Positions 38,309 through 46,545 of a stretch of DNA of 64,000 nt are shown here, piece by piece. The notes below the pieces were generated by a model, which saw only the letters and a program-made list of their open reading frames with translations, made no database searches and was not told the DNA's origin. The number at the start of each line of letters is the position of its first letter. Within the stretch, counting starts at the first letter, position 1. The translations under genes were made by a program, and so were the position numbers. This stretch comes from a virus: IMG/VR virus record IMGVR_UViG_3300009684_001510, positions 1 to 64,000 of that record; one strand, given 5' to 3'.

Positions 38309-40045
38309 TTATAACATTATTTTTGTTTGAAATTCCATAATAAATGATGTACTTGTACTGGGATTAACAACTAACACTTCTAGCGATTTTGTAGTACTAT
38401 TAGCAATTAGGCCAAAGTATATCCCACCGTCAGCTCCTGCTGAATTATAATTATCCTGTAATGTCACATTATTTGGTGTTAGTCCCGGTCGTACATTTAT
38501 ATCTAGATTACCTGTTTTTGCACCAATAGGTGATGTAGATATACAATTATATTTTACAGTTATTGCTTGAGCGGCACCGGTTATGGGCAATCTCATAATT
38601 GTAGTTGATGTGCTGGTACTTAATGATGCAGTGGTTATTGCTCTAAAATCTAATTCAGCTTTTCCTTGAATTAATGGATAATAAACAGTTGAGGTATTAA
38701 AGTTAGTATCGTGATAACGTTTTCTTTCAAAATAATCATTGATACTAACATTTCCATTAGTGGAAAAAATTATAACTGGCTCAACTGCTACCCTCTCAGT
38801 TCCTCCGTTAGTGTTACCCACATTGATGTACGAATTATTTTCACTAATAAAATTATGTGATTCCACACTGGTATTGGTTCCTATAAAAATTGCTTGATGT
38901 TCTATACCCTGAAATTTATTATTAACTGCTCTATAATAATTAGGACCAACAGTGGCTAGTAAGTGTGTAGTGGTGTTTAATGCTATACCATATGATGAAG
39001 CTAAAAAATTATTATTTTGAATCACAACATGATTAGTATCATAATTTGATCTTATACCATAATATAAACCATTAAATTCACAATTATCTATTAAAATATT
39101 TTCAGAAGTAACAGCACTGTATCCTCGTAAATTTATTCCTGTAGGCAAATTTCCACCAAGACCAGACCAGGATAGTTGTCTTCCTTGTAATTTAATATTG
39201 CGTATTAATCCACCGGACACGCAATCAAGACTAATTAAACTTAAATGTGGCGTAAATCCAGTTGAACTAGAATATCGTAATGTCATTCCTTCAATTTGAA
39301 TATTATTGGGTTGCCCTGACCCTGATATGCTTGTTACTGCATTATATTCAGTTGGATCAAACTTGCCCCAAGTTAATGGATTAATCCTTCTTCCATCATA
39401 ATCCACGGTTTGAAAAATTCCCGAACCTGTAGTGATATTTTCAATAATAGTTTTATCAATGCCTTCACCAATTAATACTGCTTTTCTAGGAAGGAAAATT
39501 GTTTGTCCTACTTTGTATATACCTGATTGAAAATTTAATTTTTTATTATATTTTAAAGTATTTCCAACATCCCAATGTGTAGAAGTTGTGAGAATATCAG
39601 TATCTAAATATAAATGATCTATAACCATTTGAAGAGCCGCACTGCAATCTACAGGTGATGCGTCAGTTGATGGATAAACACCAAAATCAGCAACATTAAC
39701 GATATCATCTAACTTATTTTGAACTGTACGTTGTATTACTTGAAACAATGCATTGTTGATTGAAGTAGAGGTGGTAATTGTTGCTGCGTTATCACTTTCC
39801 CAAACATAATTTGTTAAAGTATTTAATAATCCTGTACTTACTATAGTGAATAGAGATTTAACATCATTTTCTGTTAATACTCGTATATTTGTGTTTCTAG
39901 ATCCGCCGTCGTTGCGGTTAAGTCCAATATATAAATGTTCAGTGTCTGCGGCCCATGCAAATTCACCGCCGTCAAGTAGCGGGACTCCTGTTGTAGATTC
40001 TTTTCCTCTACGTACTTGAATTTTTGCAATTTCAACCACAGCCAT
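38309..40045 (-). CDS. Tailspike/tail fibre with beta-helix (pectate-lyase-like) domain
   Basis: 578 residues. The N-terminal VEIAKIQVRRGKESTTGVPLLDGGEFAWAADTEHLYIG is the virion-attachment module of phage fibres. NVADFGVYPSTDASPVDCSAALQMVIDHL opens a pectate-lyase-type right-handed beta-helix, with repeated short strands and Asn/Ile ladders to ~450, and a C-terminal receptor-type domain. It may bind or cut a surface polysaccharide. A perfect late box is upstream. Confidence 0.9.
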   Translation of the reverse strand: MAVVEIAKIQVRRGKESTTGVPLLDGGEFAWAADTEHLYIGLNRNDGGSRNTNIRVLTENDVKSLFTIVSTGLLNTLTNYVWESDNAATITTSTSINNALFQVIQRTVQNKLDDIVNVADFGVYPSTDASPVDCSAALQMVIDHLYLDTDILTTSTHWDVGNTLKYNKKLNFQSGIYKVGQTIFLPRKAVLIGEGIDKTIIENITTGSGIFQTVDYDGRRINPLTWGKFDPTEYNAVTSISGSGQPNNIQIEGMTLRYSSSTGFTPHLSLISLDCVSGGLIRNIKLQGRQLSWSGLGGNLPTGINLRGYSAVTSENILIDNCEFNGLYYGIRSNYDTNHVVIQNNNFLASSYGIALNTTTHLLATVGPNYYRAVNNKFQGIEHQAIFIGTNTSVESHNFISENNSYINVGNTNGGTERVAVEPVIIFSTNGNVSINDYFERKRYHDTNFNTSTVYYPLIQGKAELDFRAITTASLSTSTSTTIMRLPITGAAQAITVKYNCISTSPIGAKTGNLDINVRPGLTPNNVTLQDNYNSAGADGGIYFGLIANSTTKSLEVLVVNPSTSTSFIMEFQTKIML

Positions 40046-40066
40046 AATAATATCCCCTATATAGGA

Positions 40067-40074
40067 TATTTATA
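40067..40074 (-). promoter_or_regulatory. T4-like late promoter TATAAATA
   Basis: Exact TATAAATA on the minus strand, 21 bp before the tailspike start. Confidence 0.65.
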
Positions 40075-40093
40075 CGTTTAGTAAAAATTGATA

Positions 40094-40786
40094 TTAAGCG
40101 GGTAAAGCGTAATATTCTTCAACTTTACCAAGCCAAGCATCTTGCCACTTGTTGAAGTCTTTTGGCTCTAATGTAAATTGTTGGTATTGTAAATCTCTGC
40201 TACACATGAATATAACACCCTTGCGAATGTTAGTTTTGTACACTTCATTGTGTGCCAGTATATATGCCATCAATTGCAAATAGTAATCATCTACCCAAGC
40301 GGCTTTTTTTGGCTTGTTGGTTTGCTTGTGGTCACACACTGCTGGCTCATCTTGATGAATACCAATTAAGTCAGTAGTACCACTATACAGTCCAGGGAAG
40401 TAAAGACTTTGTTCCATGGCCCAAACTTCACTCATTTTACTGAGTCCGTTCTCAATAATAATGTCTGCCATTTTGTTAGCCTGCACATGTACAGGATTAC
40501 TACCTGGTTGTCTTTGTTCACCGATTAAGAATCGTTCTAAATTGGCATGCATTGCAGTCCCCACGCCTGCTGCTTCTGTAGTAATCTGCTGTGCTTTGGC
40601 ATGCCCGATTCTATCACGCCATTGATTTAAATGTGTCATATCTTTAGTAGCACCAAGGATAGTGGTCACGCTGGGCAACTTTTCACCGTCGGGCGTCCTG
40701 TAAACTCGCTTACGAGTTACTGGATCATTTATTTGGACACAATTTTTATATTGGAAACGTTCGACGAACGGAGGAGGAGTATACAT
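40094..40786 (-). CDS. RecB/Cas4-like PD-(D/E)xK exonuclease, on a probable leaderless mRNA
   Basis: 230 residues from the ATG at 40786. PDGEKLPSVTTILGATKD near 30-47, GTAMHANLERFL near 82 (His of the RecB motif), YSGTTDLIGIHQDEPAVCDHKQTN near 140 (motif D...D-x-K), and DDYYLQLMAYILA near 173 (QxxxY). This is the Cas4/MGME1-type exonuclease core. No Fe-S cysteines. Such enzymes process phage DNA ends or recombination intermediates. The start is fixed by the promoter, whose -10 ends seven bases before it. Confidence 0.85.
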   Translation of the reverse strand: MYTPPPFVERFQYKNCVQINDPVTRKRVYRTPDGEKLPSVTTILGATKDMTHLNQWRDRIGHAKAQQITTEAAGVGTAMHANLERFLIGEQRQPGSNPVHVQANKMADIIIENGLSKMSEVWAMEQSLYFPGLYSGTTDLIGIHQDEPAVCDHKQTNKPKKAAWVDDYYLQLMAYILAHNEVYKTNIRKGVIFMCSRDLQYQQFTLEPKDFNKWQDAWLGKVEEYYALPA

Positions 40787-40793
40787 AGTATTA

Positions 40794-40822
40794 ATTATAA
40801 TACCACGTAATCTTAAAGTCAA
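40794..40822 (-). promoter_or_regulatory. Sigma-70 promoter, leaderless arrangement
   Basis: TTGACT (40817-40822), 17-nt spacer, TATAAT (40794-40799); 11 of 12 consensus bases. Seven bases separate the -10 box from the ATG of the exonuclease gene. Confidence 0.78.
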
Positions 40823-41160
40823 ATATCTGGTTTTAAATTCTTAGCGTTTCTAGATGCCATTGCATCTACAGTGGGGCTTGCCCCAGGTGCTGGAGGAGTT
40901 TGATCTGGTCTTTGTGTTTTTGTTTTGAGAGTAACTGTACCATTATCATCAATCTTTTTAATAATATCGCCAGCTGGATCAACTGCATTTTTTAGTGCAA
41001 TCAATCCATCAATGTCACTGATTCCAAGATCCATTCTTTTAATTATTTGCATAACAGCGGTAAAAGGCAACGTTGACGGTTGCCCTAACCTATCCGCTTC
41101 GCCTTTGATAACTGCTAGAACATCTCTAGCATCACCGACGTCTATTTCATACAATCTCAT
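40819..41160 (-). CDS. MRLYEI-type small phage protein, 113 aa
   Basis: 113 residues from the ATG at 41160 (MRLYEIDVGDARDVLAVIKGE), one base after the stop of the upstream gene. Helical first half, then DDNGTVTLKTKT and a Pro-rich tail. N-terminus recalls the MR-x-x-E-(I/L) opening of other virion-linked genes here. Function unknown. Confidence 0.6.
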   Translation of the reverse strand: MRLYEIDVGDARDVLAVIKGEADRLGQPSTLPFTAVMQIIKRMDLGISDIDGLIALKNAVDPAGDIIKKIDDNGTVTLKTKTQRPDQTPPAPGASPTVDAMASRNAKNLKPDI

Positions 41161-41161
41161 A

Positions 41162-42574
41162 TTACTTGGCCAATGCACTTATTATATTATGCGACTCTTG
41201 AAGTTTTTGAGAAAATGTATTTTCACGAATTTCACGACCTGTTGTGCCTGCACCTGCTGCTGCATCTGCTGCACCAAATTCATCACCTGCAGGTTCTGGA
41301 TTCATTTCGTCAGGTGCGCTCATATCCATGCCCGGTTCCATACCCATACCCATGTCAGCTGTGGCTTCACCTGCAAGTACTGCTACTGCATTACTAATTG
41401 CTTCACGCTGTTGTGTTAGCATTTCTAATGTTGAGCTCAATGCTGGAACAATTGCTGCCTTAAATGCTTCTGCTTCTTGCGCTCCAAAGTCTGCTTTGAT
41501 GGCATCTGCTAATTCGATCAAAGTCTTGGTTTGATACTGGCCAACACGCTGCATCCAACTGGTGAAGTTATTGACCATATCGCCTGCACTGGTAATAGCT
41601 TTTGCTTTACCTTCTTCATCTTCTTGTAATAAGAAATCTAAACTTTCATTAACAAAACGTACATTGTGTTTGAAGTTGCTTTCTTCTAATGTACCAGCCT
41701 TGGCCTTGTTAGCACGGATTTTACCTGCTACACGTTCACCAGCCTCTTTGCTACCATAACGCTTGCCTGCATCCTTAGCAATCTTTTTAAACATCTTACC
41801 TGGTTTGCCTTCGTCTTTACCTTCCATTGTACCCATGCATTCTTTGCAATCACAATCTTTAGGATGTGCATCATCTTCACCTAGTGGCTTTTTGTCTTTT
41901 TTAGCAGGCATTGTAGTTGCTGGACGACGGGCGTCTTCTGGTGGCTTTTTATAATCAGATTGATTGCCATAGGATTTGCCTTTAACTGTTTTACTCGGTA
42001 AATCAGACATTTTAACTTCTTTGATTTTCTTTTCTGGGTCAGCATCTGCTTTTGTATGCTTCTTAGTGTAGATTGTTCCACCAGTTTGCGGATTTGGCTT
42101 TTTATCAAACTTGCCAGTAGTCTTTTCCTTTTCGGCGCGAGCTTGAGCATCAGCCACCGTAGGAAATTCTTCTTTGACTTTGGTATCTTTCGTAGCGCCA
42201 CTAGCCTTCAAGCGAGCAATTTGCACATCCTTGAAATCATTTTTGCCATCTTTGTTCTGGTCTACTTTTTTACCTTCGCTTAGTTGTGCCATTTTGTCAC
42301 GTAGTTTTTGCATTTGTTCGCCTAGCATTTCTTTAATCCTTGTGTTTAACAAGTCCAGCATGGCCTTGTCTTTTTGGTATGTTTCATTGGTTAGCAAGTC
42401 GTTAATACTTACTCGTCCCTCTTGTTGGAATACCTTTGTGCGAAGTTTATTTCGCATATCTTCTAATTGTTCTCTAGAATACTTTGATATATTGACATTG
42501 ACACCAAACATTTTATTCATGTTTTCTTTTAGCTGCGAACTTGTTAGTTTTTTTCTAAAATCACTTGTTTTCAT
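41162..42574 (-). CDS. Large Lys/Glu/Ala-rich phage protein, probably virion-associated
   Basis: 470 residues. Charged and Lys/Glu-rich throughout, with a coiled-coil-like N-terminal ~110, a single DQNKDGKNDFKDVQIA (near 106) resembling a Ca-binding dockerin/EF-hand loop, a C-x-C-x2-C cluster (CDCKECMG) in the middle, and a long Met/Gly/Ala-rich C-terminus. This composition suits a prohead scaffold or internal head protein. No enzyme motif. A GATAAATA box lies upstream, suggesting late expression. Confidence 0.55.
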   Translation of the reverse strand: MKTSDFRKKLTSSQLKENMNKMFGVNVNISKYSREQLEDMRNKLRTKVFQQEGRVSINDLLTNETYQKDKAMLDLLNTRIKEMLGEQMQKLRDKMAQLSEGKKVDQNKDGKNDFKDVQIARLKASGATKDTKVKEEFPTVADAQARAEKEKTTGKFDKKPNPQTGGTIYTKKHTKADADPEKKIKEVKMSDLPSKTVKGKSYGNQSDYKKPPEDARRPATTMPAKKDKKPLGEDDAHPKDCDCKECMGTMEGKDEGKPGKMFKKIAKDAGKRYGSKEAGERVAGKIRANKAKAGTLEESNFKHNVRFVNESLDFLLQEDEEGKAKAITSAGDMVNNFTSWMQRVGQYQTKTLIELADAIKADFGAQEAEAFKAAIVPALSSTLEMLTQQREAISNAVAVLAGEATADMGMGMEPGMDMSAPDEMNPEPAGDEFGAADAAAGAGTTGREIRENTFSQKLQESHNIISALAK

Positions 42575-42606
42575 AATATTGGTTCCAAAAGAATAGTTAA
42601 CTTTAT

Positions 42607-43077
42607 TTATCTGAATCTTAATAGTTTCTCAAAATCATTAACAATGGTTTTCTTGTGTTGTTCTCGCTTATATTTGGCAATATTATATTTGGTAAACATA
42701 ATTTCAGCTCTGTCAATATTCTTTGATTTAATGTTTTTTTCCGCTAACATTTTATGTAATTCTTCTTCAAATAGTGCATGACCATAGTTTCTGTCAGCAT
42801 TTAATATCTCATCATCTATGTATTTTCCAAGGGCAAGTTTATTGGCCAACAATGCAGCAGATTGTGGGAGATTAATAAAATCAACTACTACATCATTACA
42901 ATAATTTAAAATGCTATAAAATCCAGTTTTAGATTTTTTAATCTTATAATTCCCTAAGATGATAGTTCCATCTTCAGCCTTAGATGGGATTGCAATGCCT
43001 TGTTTTTGTAATTTTGTTTTTACTTTTTCGGCAAGATCTTTGACTTGTTGATATACATCATCGAGATTTTTTTTCAT
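42607..43077 (-). CDS. Conserved phage protein, 156 aa
   Basis: 156 residues, helical N-terminus (VYQQVKDLAEKVKTKLQKQGIAIP), central beta piece (TIILGNYKIKKSKTGFYSIL) and a Lys-rich helical end. I recall this arrangement from virion gene neighbourhoods of T4-like phages but without a function. It overlaps the 70-residue gene by 20 bp. Confidence 0.55.
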   Translation of the reverse strand: MKKNLDDVYQQVKDLAEKVKTKLQKQGIAIPSKAEDGTIILGNYKIKKSKTGFYSILNYCNDVVVDFINLPQSAALLANKLALGKYIDDEILNADRNYGHALFEEELHKMLAEKNIKSKNIDRAEIMFTKYNIAKYKREQHKKTIVNDFEKLLRFR

Positions 43078-43270
43078 CTATTTTCTTTATCAATGTTTGG
43101 TTATTATTACTTATTGAGTAAATTCCTTTTCTCACTAAGTTTTGGGCAAGCCATTGATCGCGATCACTCATAGCATCAATGGATATGTGTGATCTATGAT
43201 TCTCTACAAATTGCTGTTCTTGATTTGTGAGAATAATATCCATTCCAGATAGTAACTGTGCTATTTTCAT
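43058..43270 (-). CDS. Small phage protein, 70 aa
   Basis: 70 residues, MKIAQLLSGMDIILTNQE, then ISIDAMSDRDQWLAQNLVRKGIYSI, a helix and winged-helix-like segment. Function unknown. Its start overlaps the preceding gene's stop by 4 bp and its end overlaps the next gene. Confidence 0.6.
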   Translation of the reverse strand: MKIAQLLSGMDIILTNQEQQFVENHRSHISIDAMSDRDQWLAQNLVRKGIYSISNNNQTLIKKIDEKKSR

Positions 43271-43698
43271 ACTCGGGCAGGTGTACTAGGTTGTGCTGGC
43301 GGGGAGGCGGGATTAAGAATTTGTTTTTGTAGCTGATCATATTTTAATTTCAATGCATTAAATTGATCAGACATAGCCTGCATACCTTGTTTTATCTCCG
43401 GACTGGGTGTAGCAGGAGTAGCAGTTGCATTAGGTTGTTGATTGCCCAAAGTGGGCTGAGGTGCCTTACCCGGAGGAGGTACAGCTTGTTGAGAATTTTG
43501 CTGTTGAGTCGGTGCTGCAGGTTGCGGTTGTCCTGGCACAGCTGGTGCCTGTTGTTGCGGAGGTGTATTGGGATTAGCAGCAGGTTGCGGTTGTCCTGGC
43601 ACAGCTGGTGCCTGTTGTTGCGGAGGTGTATTGGGATTAGCAGCAGGTTGTGTGCTTGATCCTACAGGTATAGCTTCAACTAATTCTTGTATCCGCAT
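43267..43698 (-). CDS. Pro/Gln-rich repeat phage protein, MRIQEL type
   Basis: 143 residues. MRIQELVEAIPVG opening, then two identical copies of a 21-residue Pro/Gln/Ala unit encoded by a perfect 63-bp tandem repeat, a Gln-rich part and a C-terminal coiled coil (MQAMSDQFNALKLKYDQLQKQ). Disordered linker followed by oligomerisation helix is the simplest reading; probably virion-linked. Confidence 0.65.
   Translation of the reverse strand: MRIQELVEAIPVGSSTQPAANPNTPPQQQAPAVPGQPQPAANPNTPPQQQAPAVPGQPQPAAPTQQQNSQQAVPPPGKAPQPTLGNQQPNATATPATPSPEIKQGMQAMSDQFNALKLKYDQLQKQILNPASPPAQPSTPARV
43517..43642. repeat. Perfect 63-bp tandem repeat, two copies
   Basis: Copies at 43517-43579 and 43580-43642 are identical, in frame, and encode the Pro/Gln-rich unit above; a third partial copy of about 8 bp follows. 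Its identity implies a recent duplication or slippage. Confidence 0.9.
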
Positions 43699-43699
43699 A

Positions 43700-44020
43700 T
43701 TATTTTAATAGAGTTAGCAATGTTTCACTATGCGCGGTAACCCATCCCAACGCTGCTAACGCACCTGCACTAAGATAAACCCATTTTGTTTTAAATTGCT
43801 CTAGATCTTTGATTTTACCCAACATGTTATCATGTTGTTCAATATTTTCCCCATGCATACCTTTAAGTTGATCCATAATATCATCACGTGTCTTATCAAG
43901 ACAATCATGCATGTCCTTAACATCTATTTTAAGGTTATCAATTTTTTCTTCGATGTTATCTACTTTTGTTTCTAACACGCTAACACGTTCTGGAACGGTT
44001 GCTAATGATGTTTTTGCCAT
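43700..44020 (-). CDS. XhlA-like membrane-associated coiled-coil protein
   Basis: 106 residues. A long heptad-type region (VSVLETKVDNIEEKIDNLKIDV...) followed by one C-terminal membrane helix (WVYLSAGALAALGWVTA). This is the layout of haemolysin XhlA and of several phage holin-associated proteins. AAGGAG precedes the ATG. Confidence 0.65.
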   Translation of the reverse strand: MAKTSLATVPERVSVLETKVDNIEEKIDNLKIDVKDMHDCLDKTRDDIMDQLKGMHGENIEQHDNMLGKIKDLEQFKTKWVYLSAGALAALGWVTAHSETLLTLLK

Positions 44021-44070
44021 CCGAGCTATCTCCTTTTTTTTTAGAACTACTACTACTGTTAAATAGTGCC

Positions 44071-44484
44071 TTAAGATGCCTTGATGATTGTATTTTTAGC
44101 GGAAGAACTTTTCAGTTCAAATATCGCCTTATCTATATTTATGGTTTCTGTTAATTTTTTAACGATAGGTACACCATCAATATCATTGATTAACAATCCT
44201 ATTTCACTAGTTTCATCACTGTACACACCTGCTCTATCAGGATAAAATACCCATGTCCATACAGTGTGTTTACCTTTGTATTTAGAACCAAATCCTAGAT
44301 CTTTAATGTCAATGTTTTCGGAACTGGGTCCACGATCGTAGCTAATGATCGACCTAAGTTCAGCACATTGCCTTAATGTGGTAAAATTTCTATATTGGTC
44401 ATATTCTAGTTGAGAACCTTGACCGGGTCTAAGCATTGTGATGTTAGTGATGTCTAATAAAGTTTTAATTTCTATGATTTGCAT
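44071..44484 (-). CDS. Conserved phage protein, 137 aa
   Basis: 137 residues from the ATG at 44484 (MQIIEIKTLLDITNI), chosen because the family-like opening starts there; the extended frame precedes a CATAAATA box. QYRNFTTLRQCAELRSIISYDRGPS and WTWVFYPDRAGVY are distinctive. Beta-rich, probably structural; I do not know its role. Confidence 0.6.
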   Translation of the reverse strand: MQIIEIKTLLDITNITMLRPGQGSQLEYDQYRNFTTLRQCAELRSIISYDRGPSSENIDIKDLGFGSKYKGKHTVWTWVFYPDRAGVYSDETSEIGLLINDIDGVPIVKKLTETINIDKAIFELKSSSAKNTIIKAS

Positions 44485-44511
44485 AATATACCTATATAAT
44501 ATATTTATGGC

Positions 44512-44541
44512 CAAAAGAAAAGGGAGTTAAAAAACTCCCTT
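44512..44541 (-). terminator. Rho-independent terminator
   Basis: AAGGGAGTT / AACTCCCTT stem of about nine base pairs with a 4-nt loop, followed on the minus strand by a T-rich tract (TTTTCTTTT). It follows the structural gene at 44562. Confidence 0.85.
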
Positions 44542-44561
44542 GTCTTACTCTTAATAAAATA

Positions 44562-44966
44562 TTAAGCTAGTGTGAATGCACCAGTGTTGGCCATTGATGT
44601 ACCAGAAGTAACTGTTAGGTTACCTAGAGTAGCACCAGTTGCTGCCACGATAGCGGCCTTCAATGCACCGAAACCAGTTGTAACACCAGATCCAGCAACG
44701 CCGTCGCCTTGGTTGCAACTTGGGAAGTCAACGATAGCGCAAATTGCGGTTGCGTCTGTACGTGCGCCTAGTAGAACAATGCTGGCTACTGCTTGAATGC
44801 CTTTAACTGCCTTAGAATAACCACCTTCTGTGATTACGCCTGTTGTTGCATTAACTGTGTCAGCTGTGAAGCTGTTACCAGAATCAGCAATTTTAATTAC
44901 TAGTGGTGAATAGCCATAGAAAGCACCTGCGCTAACTTGACCGTGAACTCGATTGATTGTTGCCAT
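44562..44966 (-). CDS. Probable virion structural protein, 134 aa
   Basis: 134 residues, Ala/Gly/Thr/Val-rich beta protein (MATINRVHGQVSAGAFYGYSP opening, GITVTS-like strands near the end), with two Cys. High small-residue content, own terminator and a GATAAATA box upstream suggest an abundant late structural protein. It could be a head decoration or fibre-type protein; the sequence does not settle which. Confidence 0.55.
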   Translation of the reverse strand: MATINRVHGQVSAGAFYGYSPLVIKIADSGNSFTADTVNATTGVITEGGYSKAVKGIQAVASIVLLGARTDATAICAIVDFPSCNQGDGVAGSGVTTGFGALKAAIVAATGATLGNLTVTSGTSMANTGAFTLA

Positions 44967-45057
44967 TTTAAATCTCCTTGATCTTTTTTGAGCTCCCCTA
45001 TGGAACTCGTTATGTTTTTATTTATCTAATTTGGAAAAAAATATCCATTATGGTCGA

Positions 45058-45357
45058 TTAGTCGTCGGTTTTTACATCACCTTCGATGACTTTTAGGTGT
45101 TTAGCAGTTTCTTTATTGTCTCTCAACTTACGTATGCTGCGAGTAAATTTGCTTGAATCCCCACCTTTAATACTGTTAAGTAGTCTACGTTCTAATTCAT
45201 AGGCCTCGTCTGGACTGAAGTTTTCTTTGATAAATGACAATAGATTGATTGCACTATCAATTACATGAGTTGCCCTAGCTTCTATCAATGCTTCATTATC
45301 TTTTTTCAAAGTAATAGAATTTAGTTCTTCTAGTAAACTGCGGGTGACTTTTTTCAA
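45058..45357 (-). CDS. Conserved small phage protein, 99 aa
   Basis: 99 residues from a TTG start (an AAGGA site is 8 nt before it; no ATG is available). All-helical: LEELNSITLKKDNEALIEARATHVIDSAINLLSFI, then FSPDEAYELERRLLNSIKGGDSSKFTRSIRKL. Similar small proteins occur near head genes of T4-like aquatic phages. A late box (45459-45466) is upstream. Confidence 0.6.
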   Translation of the reverse strand: MKKVTRSLLEELNSITLKKDNEALIEARATHVIDSAINLLSFIKENFSPDEAYELERRLLNSIKGGDSSKFTRSIRKLRDNKETAKHLKVIEGDVKTDD

Positions 45358-45458
45358 GATAGTATCCTTGTTGTATGAATATTTAGTGTAATTGTAACAT
45401 CATTAAATGGTAAAATAAAGACTTGCAAATACACTCAAGGATTATTTAATTGTAAAAA

Positions 45459-45466
45459 TATTTATA
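45459..45466 (-). promoter_or_regulatory. T4-like late promoter TATAAATA
   Basis: Exact TATAAATA on the minus strand, about 100 bp before the TTG start of the 99-residue gene. It overlaps the -35 box of a rightward promoter. Confidence 0.5.
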
Positions 45467-45489
45467 CTTTTTTGGAAGAAATATATAAT
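45461..45489 (+). promoter_or_regulatory. Sigma-70-type rightward promoter
   Basis: TTTATA (45461-45466), 17-nt spacer, TATAAT (45484-45489), upstream of the small rightward gene block. A CATAAATA also lies at 45519-45526. Confidence 0.55.
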
Positions 45490-45556
45490 GGTTTCTACTG
45501 AGTTTTGTTGCGTCGCCGCATAAATACCAGTACAATTAACACACAGGAGAAAAAAT

Positions 45557-45745
45557 ATGTTAAACCAATTAGCTGAATACTTCCACAAGATGTTTCAGAA
45601 TTTCGAAGCGCCGTCTACCTATGGCGCTGCATTAGAATCGTACATTGTTTCTAAAAACCCACAAGATGGTGGTGATGTAGATCGATTAGTACGAGAGTTT
45701 GATCAAAAAATGGCAAACCGTCACGAAGCAGGGTGGCCAATATGA
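45557..45745 (+). CDS. DUF3563-like small protein
   Basis: 62 residues. LNQLAEYFHKMFQNFEAP, then YIVSKNPQDGGDVDRLVREFDQK. The (A/S)-x3-D-x-x-D-L/V-x-R-x-(L/F)-D pattern is that of DUF3563, a small family common in betaproteobacteria. Strong CAGGAGAAA ribosome site. Its stop overlaps the next ATG (ATGA). A host-derived gene is plausible. Confidence 0.6.
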   Translation: MLNQLAEYFHKMFQNFEAPSTYGAALESYIVSKNPQDGGDVDRLVREFDQKMANRHEAGWPI

Positions 45746-45843
45746 TCAAGAAAATCTTAAACTCTATCTGGGATTTCTTGATAGATCTCGGAGAATATCG
45801 TTACAAAGTAATCAAATCCCATGGTTACCAAACTTGGTATTAG
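45742..45843 (+). CDS. Small protein, 33 aa
   Basis: 33 residues, MIKKILNSIWDFLIDLGEYR ending GYQTWY, a mixed hydrophobic/basic peptide that might associate with membrane. It overlaps the preceding stop by 4 bp, so translation is coupled. Unknown function. Confidence 0.55.
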   Translation: MIKKILNSIWDFLIDLGEYRYKVIKSHGYQTWY

Positions 45844-45844
45844 A

Positions 45845-45919
45845 ATGAGAAAGGAAATTGACTTTGTAGCTGTCAGTACTTTGATCCTGTTATCAGGATT
45901 GTTAATACTGGTTATCTAA
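45845..45919 (+). CDS. Single-helix membrane peptide, 24 aa
   Basis: 24 residues: MRKEID, then FVAVSTLILLSGLLILVI, one hydrophobic helix. It starts 2 bp after one gene and ends 1 bp before the acetyltransferase gene. Short but well placed; unknown function. Confidence 0.45.
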   Translation: MRKEIDFVAVSTLILLSGLLILVI

Positions 45920-45920
45920 A

Positions 45921-46478
45921 ATGTCATATGCAACAGTTAGGCGAGTACTGCCTTACGAATATCCCAAATATAGACTACACCTTAAGTGCTTGGATTCTGA
46001 ATCTAGGACACTTAGGTTTGCTAGTCCAATCAATGATCATGTAATAGATAAATTATGTGATGGGTTTGAGGCAGATCCAAGCAAACATGTATTATTTGCC
46101 ATTGAGAATTGTCGATTAGAATTTATTGCCATTGGTCATATTTCTCTAGACGGTGACATGGAACTGGCATTTAGTGTGCTTAAAAAGCACCAAGGCCGCG
46201 GCTTTGGTAATTTGCTGATAAAACGTTGTATACAATATTGCCGTACACATAACATACTCAAAGGTTACATGGTATGTTTAAGTACCAACACTGCTATTCG
46301 ATACTTGTGTAGAAAGCACGGAATTACTGTGGAGAATGATCAAGGCGAAAGCCTTGCCAACATTCAATTGCCACCTGCAGGCATTAACACATATATCAAC
46401 GAAACTATAGACAACAACATATCTGCCTTAGACTATATTACTAAGCGAGCAACTAACAAACTTCTATTTTTATCGTAA
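45921..46478 (+). CDS. GNAT-family acetyltransferase
   Basis: 185 residues. MELAFSVLKKHQGRGFGNLLIKRCI near 81-105 is GNAT motif A (Q-x-x-G-x-G/A for acetyl-CoA), followed by GYMVCLSTNTAIRYLCRKHG (motif B). It could acetylate a host or phage protein, or a small amine. No other domain; the substrate cannot be inferred. Confidence 0.85.
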   Translation: MSYATVRRVLPYEYPKYRLHLKCLDSESRTLRFASPINDHVIDKLCDGFEADPSKHVLFAIENCRLEFIAIGHISLDGDMELAFSVLKKHQGRGFGNLLIKRCIQYCRTHNILKGYMVCLSTNTAIRYLCRKHGITVENDQGESLANIQLPPAGINTYINETIDNNISALDYITKRATNKLLFLS

Positions 46479-46481
46479 CAA

Positions 46482-46510
46482 TTGTTTTACACAGAGACAC
46501 TGTGTATAAT
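46482..46510 (+). promoter_or_regulatory. Sigma-70 promoter
   Basis: TTGTTT (46482-46487), 17-nt spacer, TATAAT (46505-46510), 36 bp before the phasin-like gene. Confidence 0.65.
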
Positions 46511-46545
46511 AAATACATTACACATATACACACAAGGAGAATAAT

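Noticed and set aside
43517-43642. CRISPR array
   Set aside because: Only two directly abutting copies exist, with no spacers; they are in frame within a Pro/Gln-rich protein.
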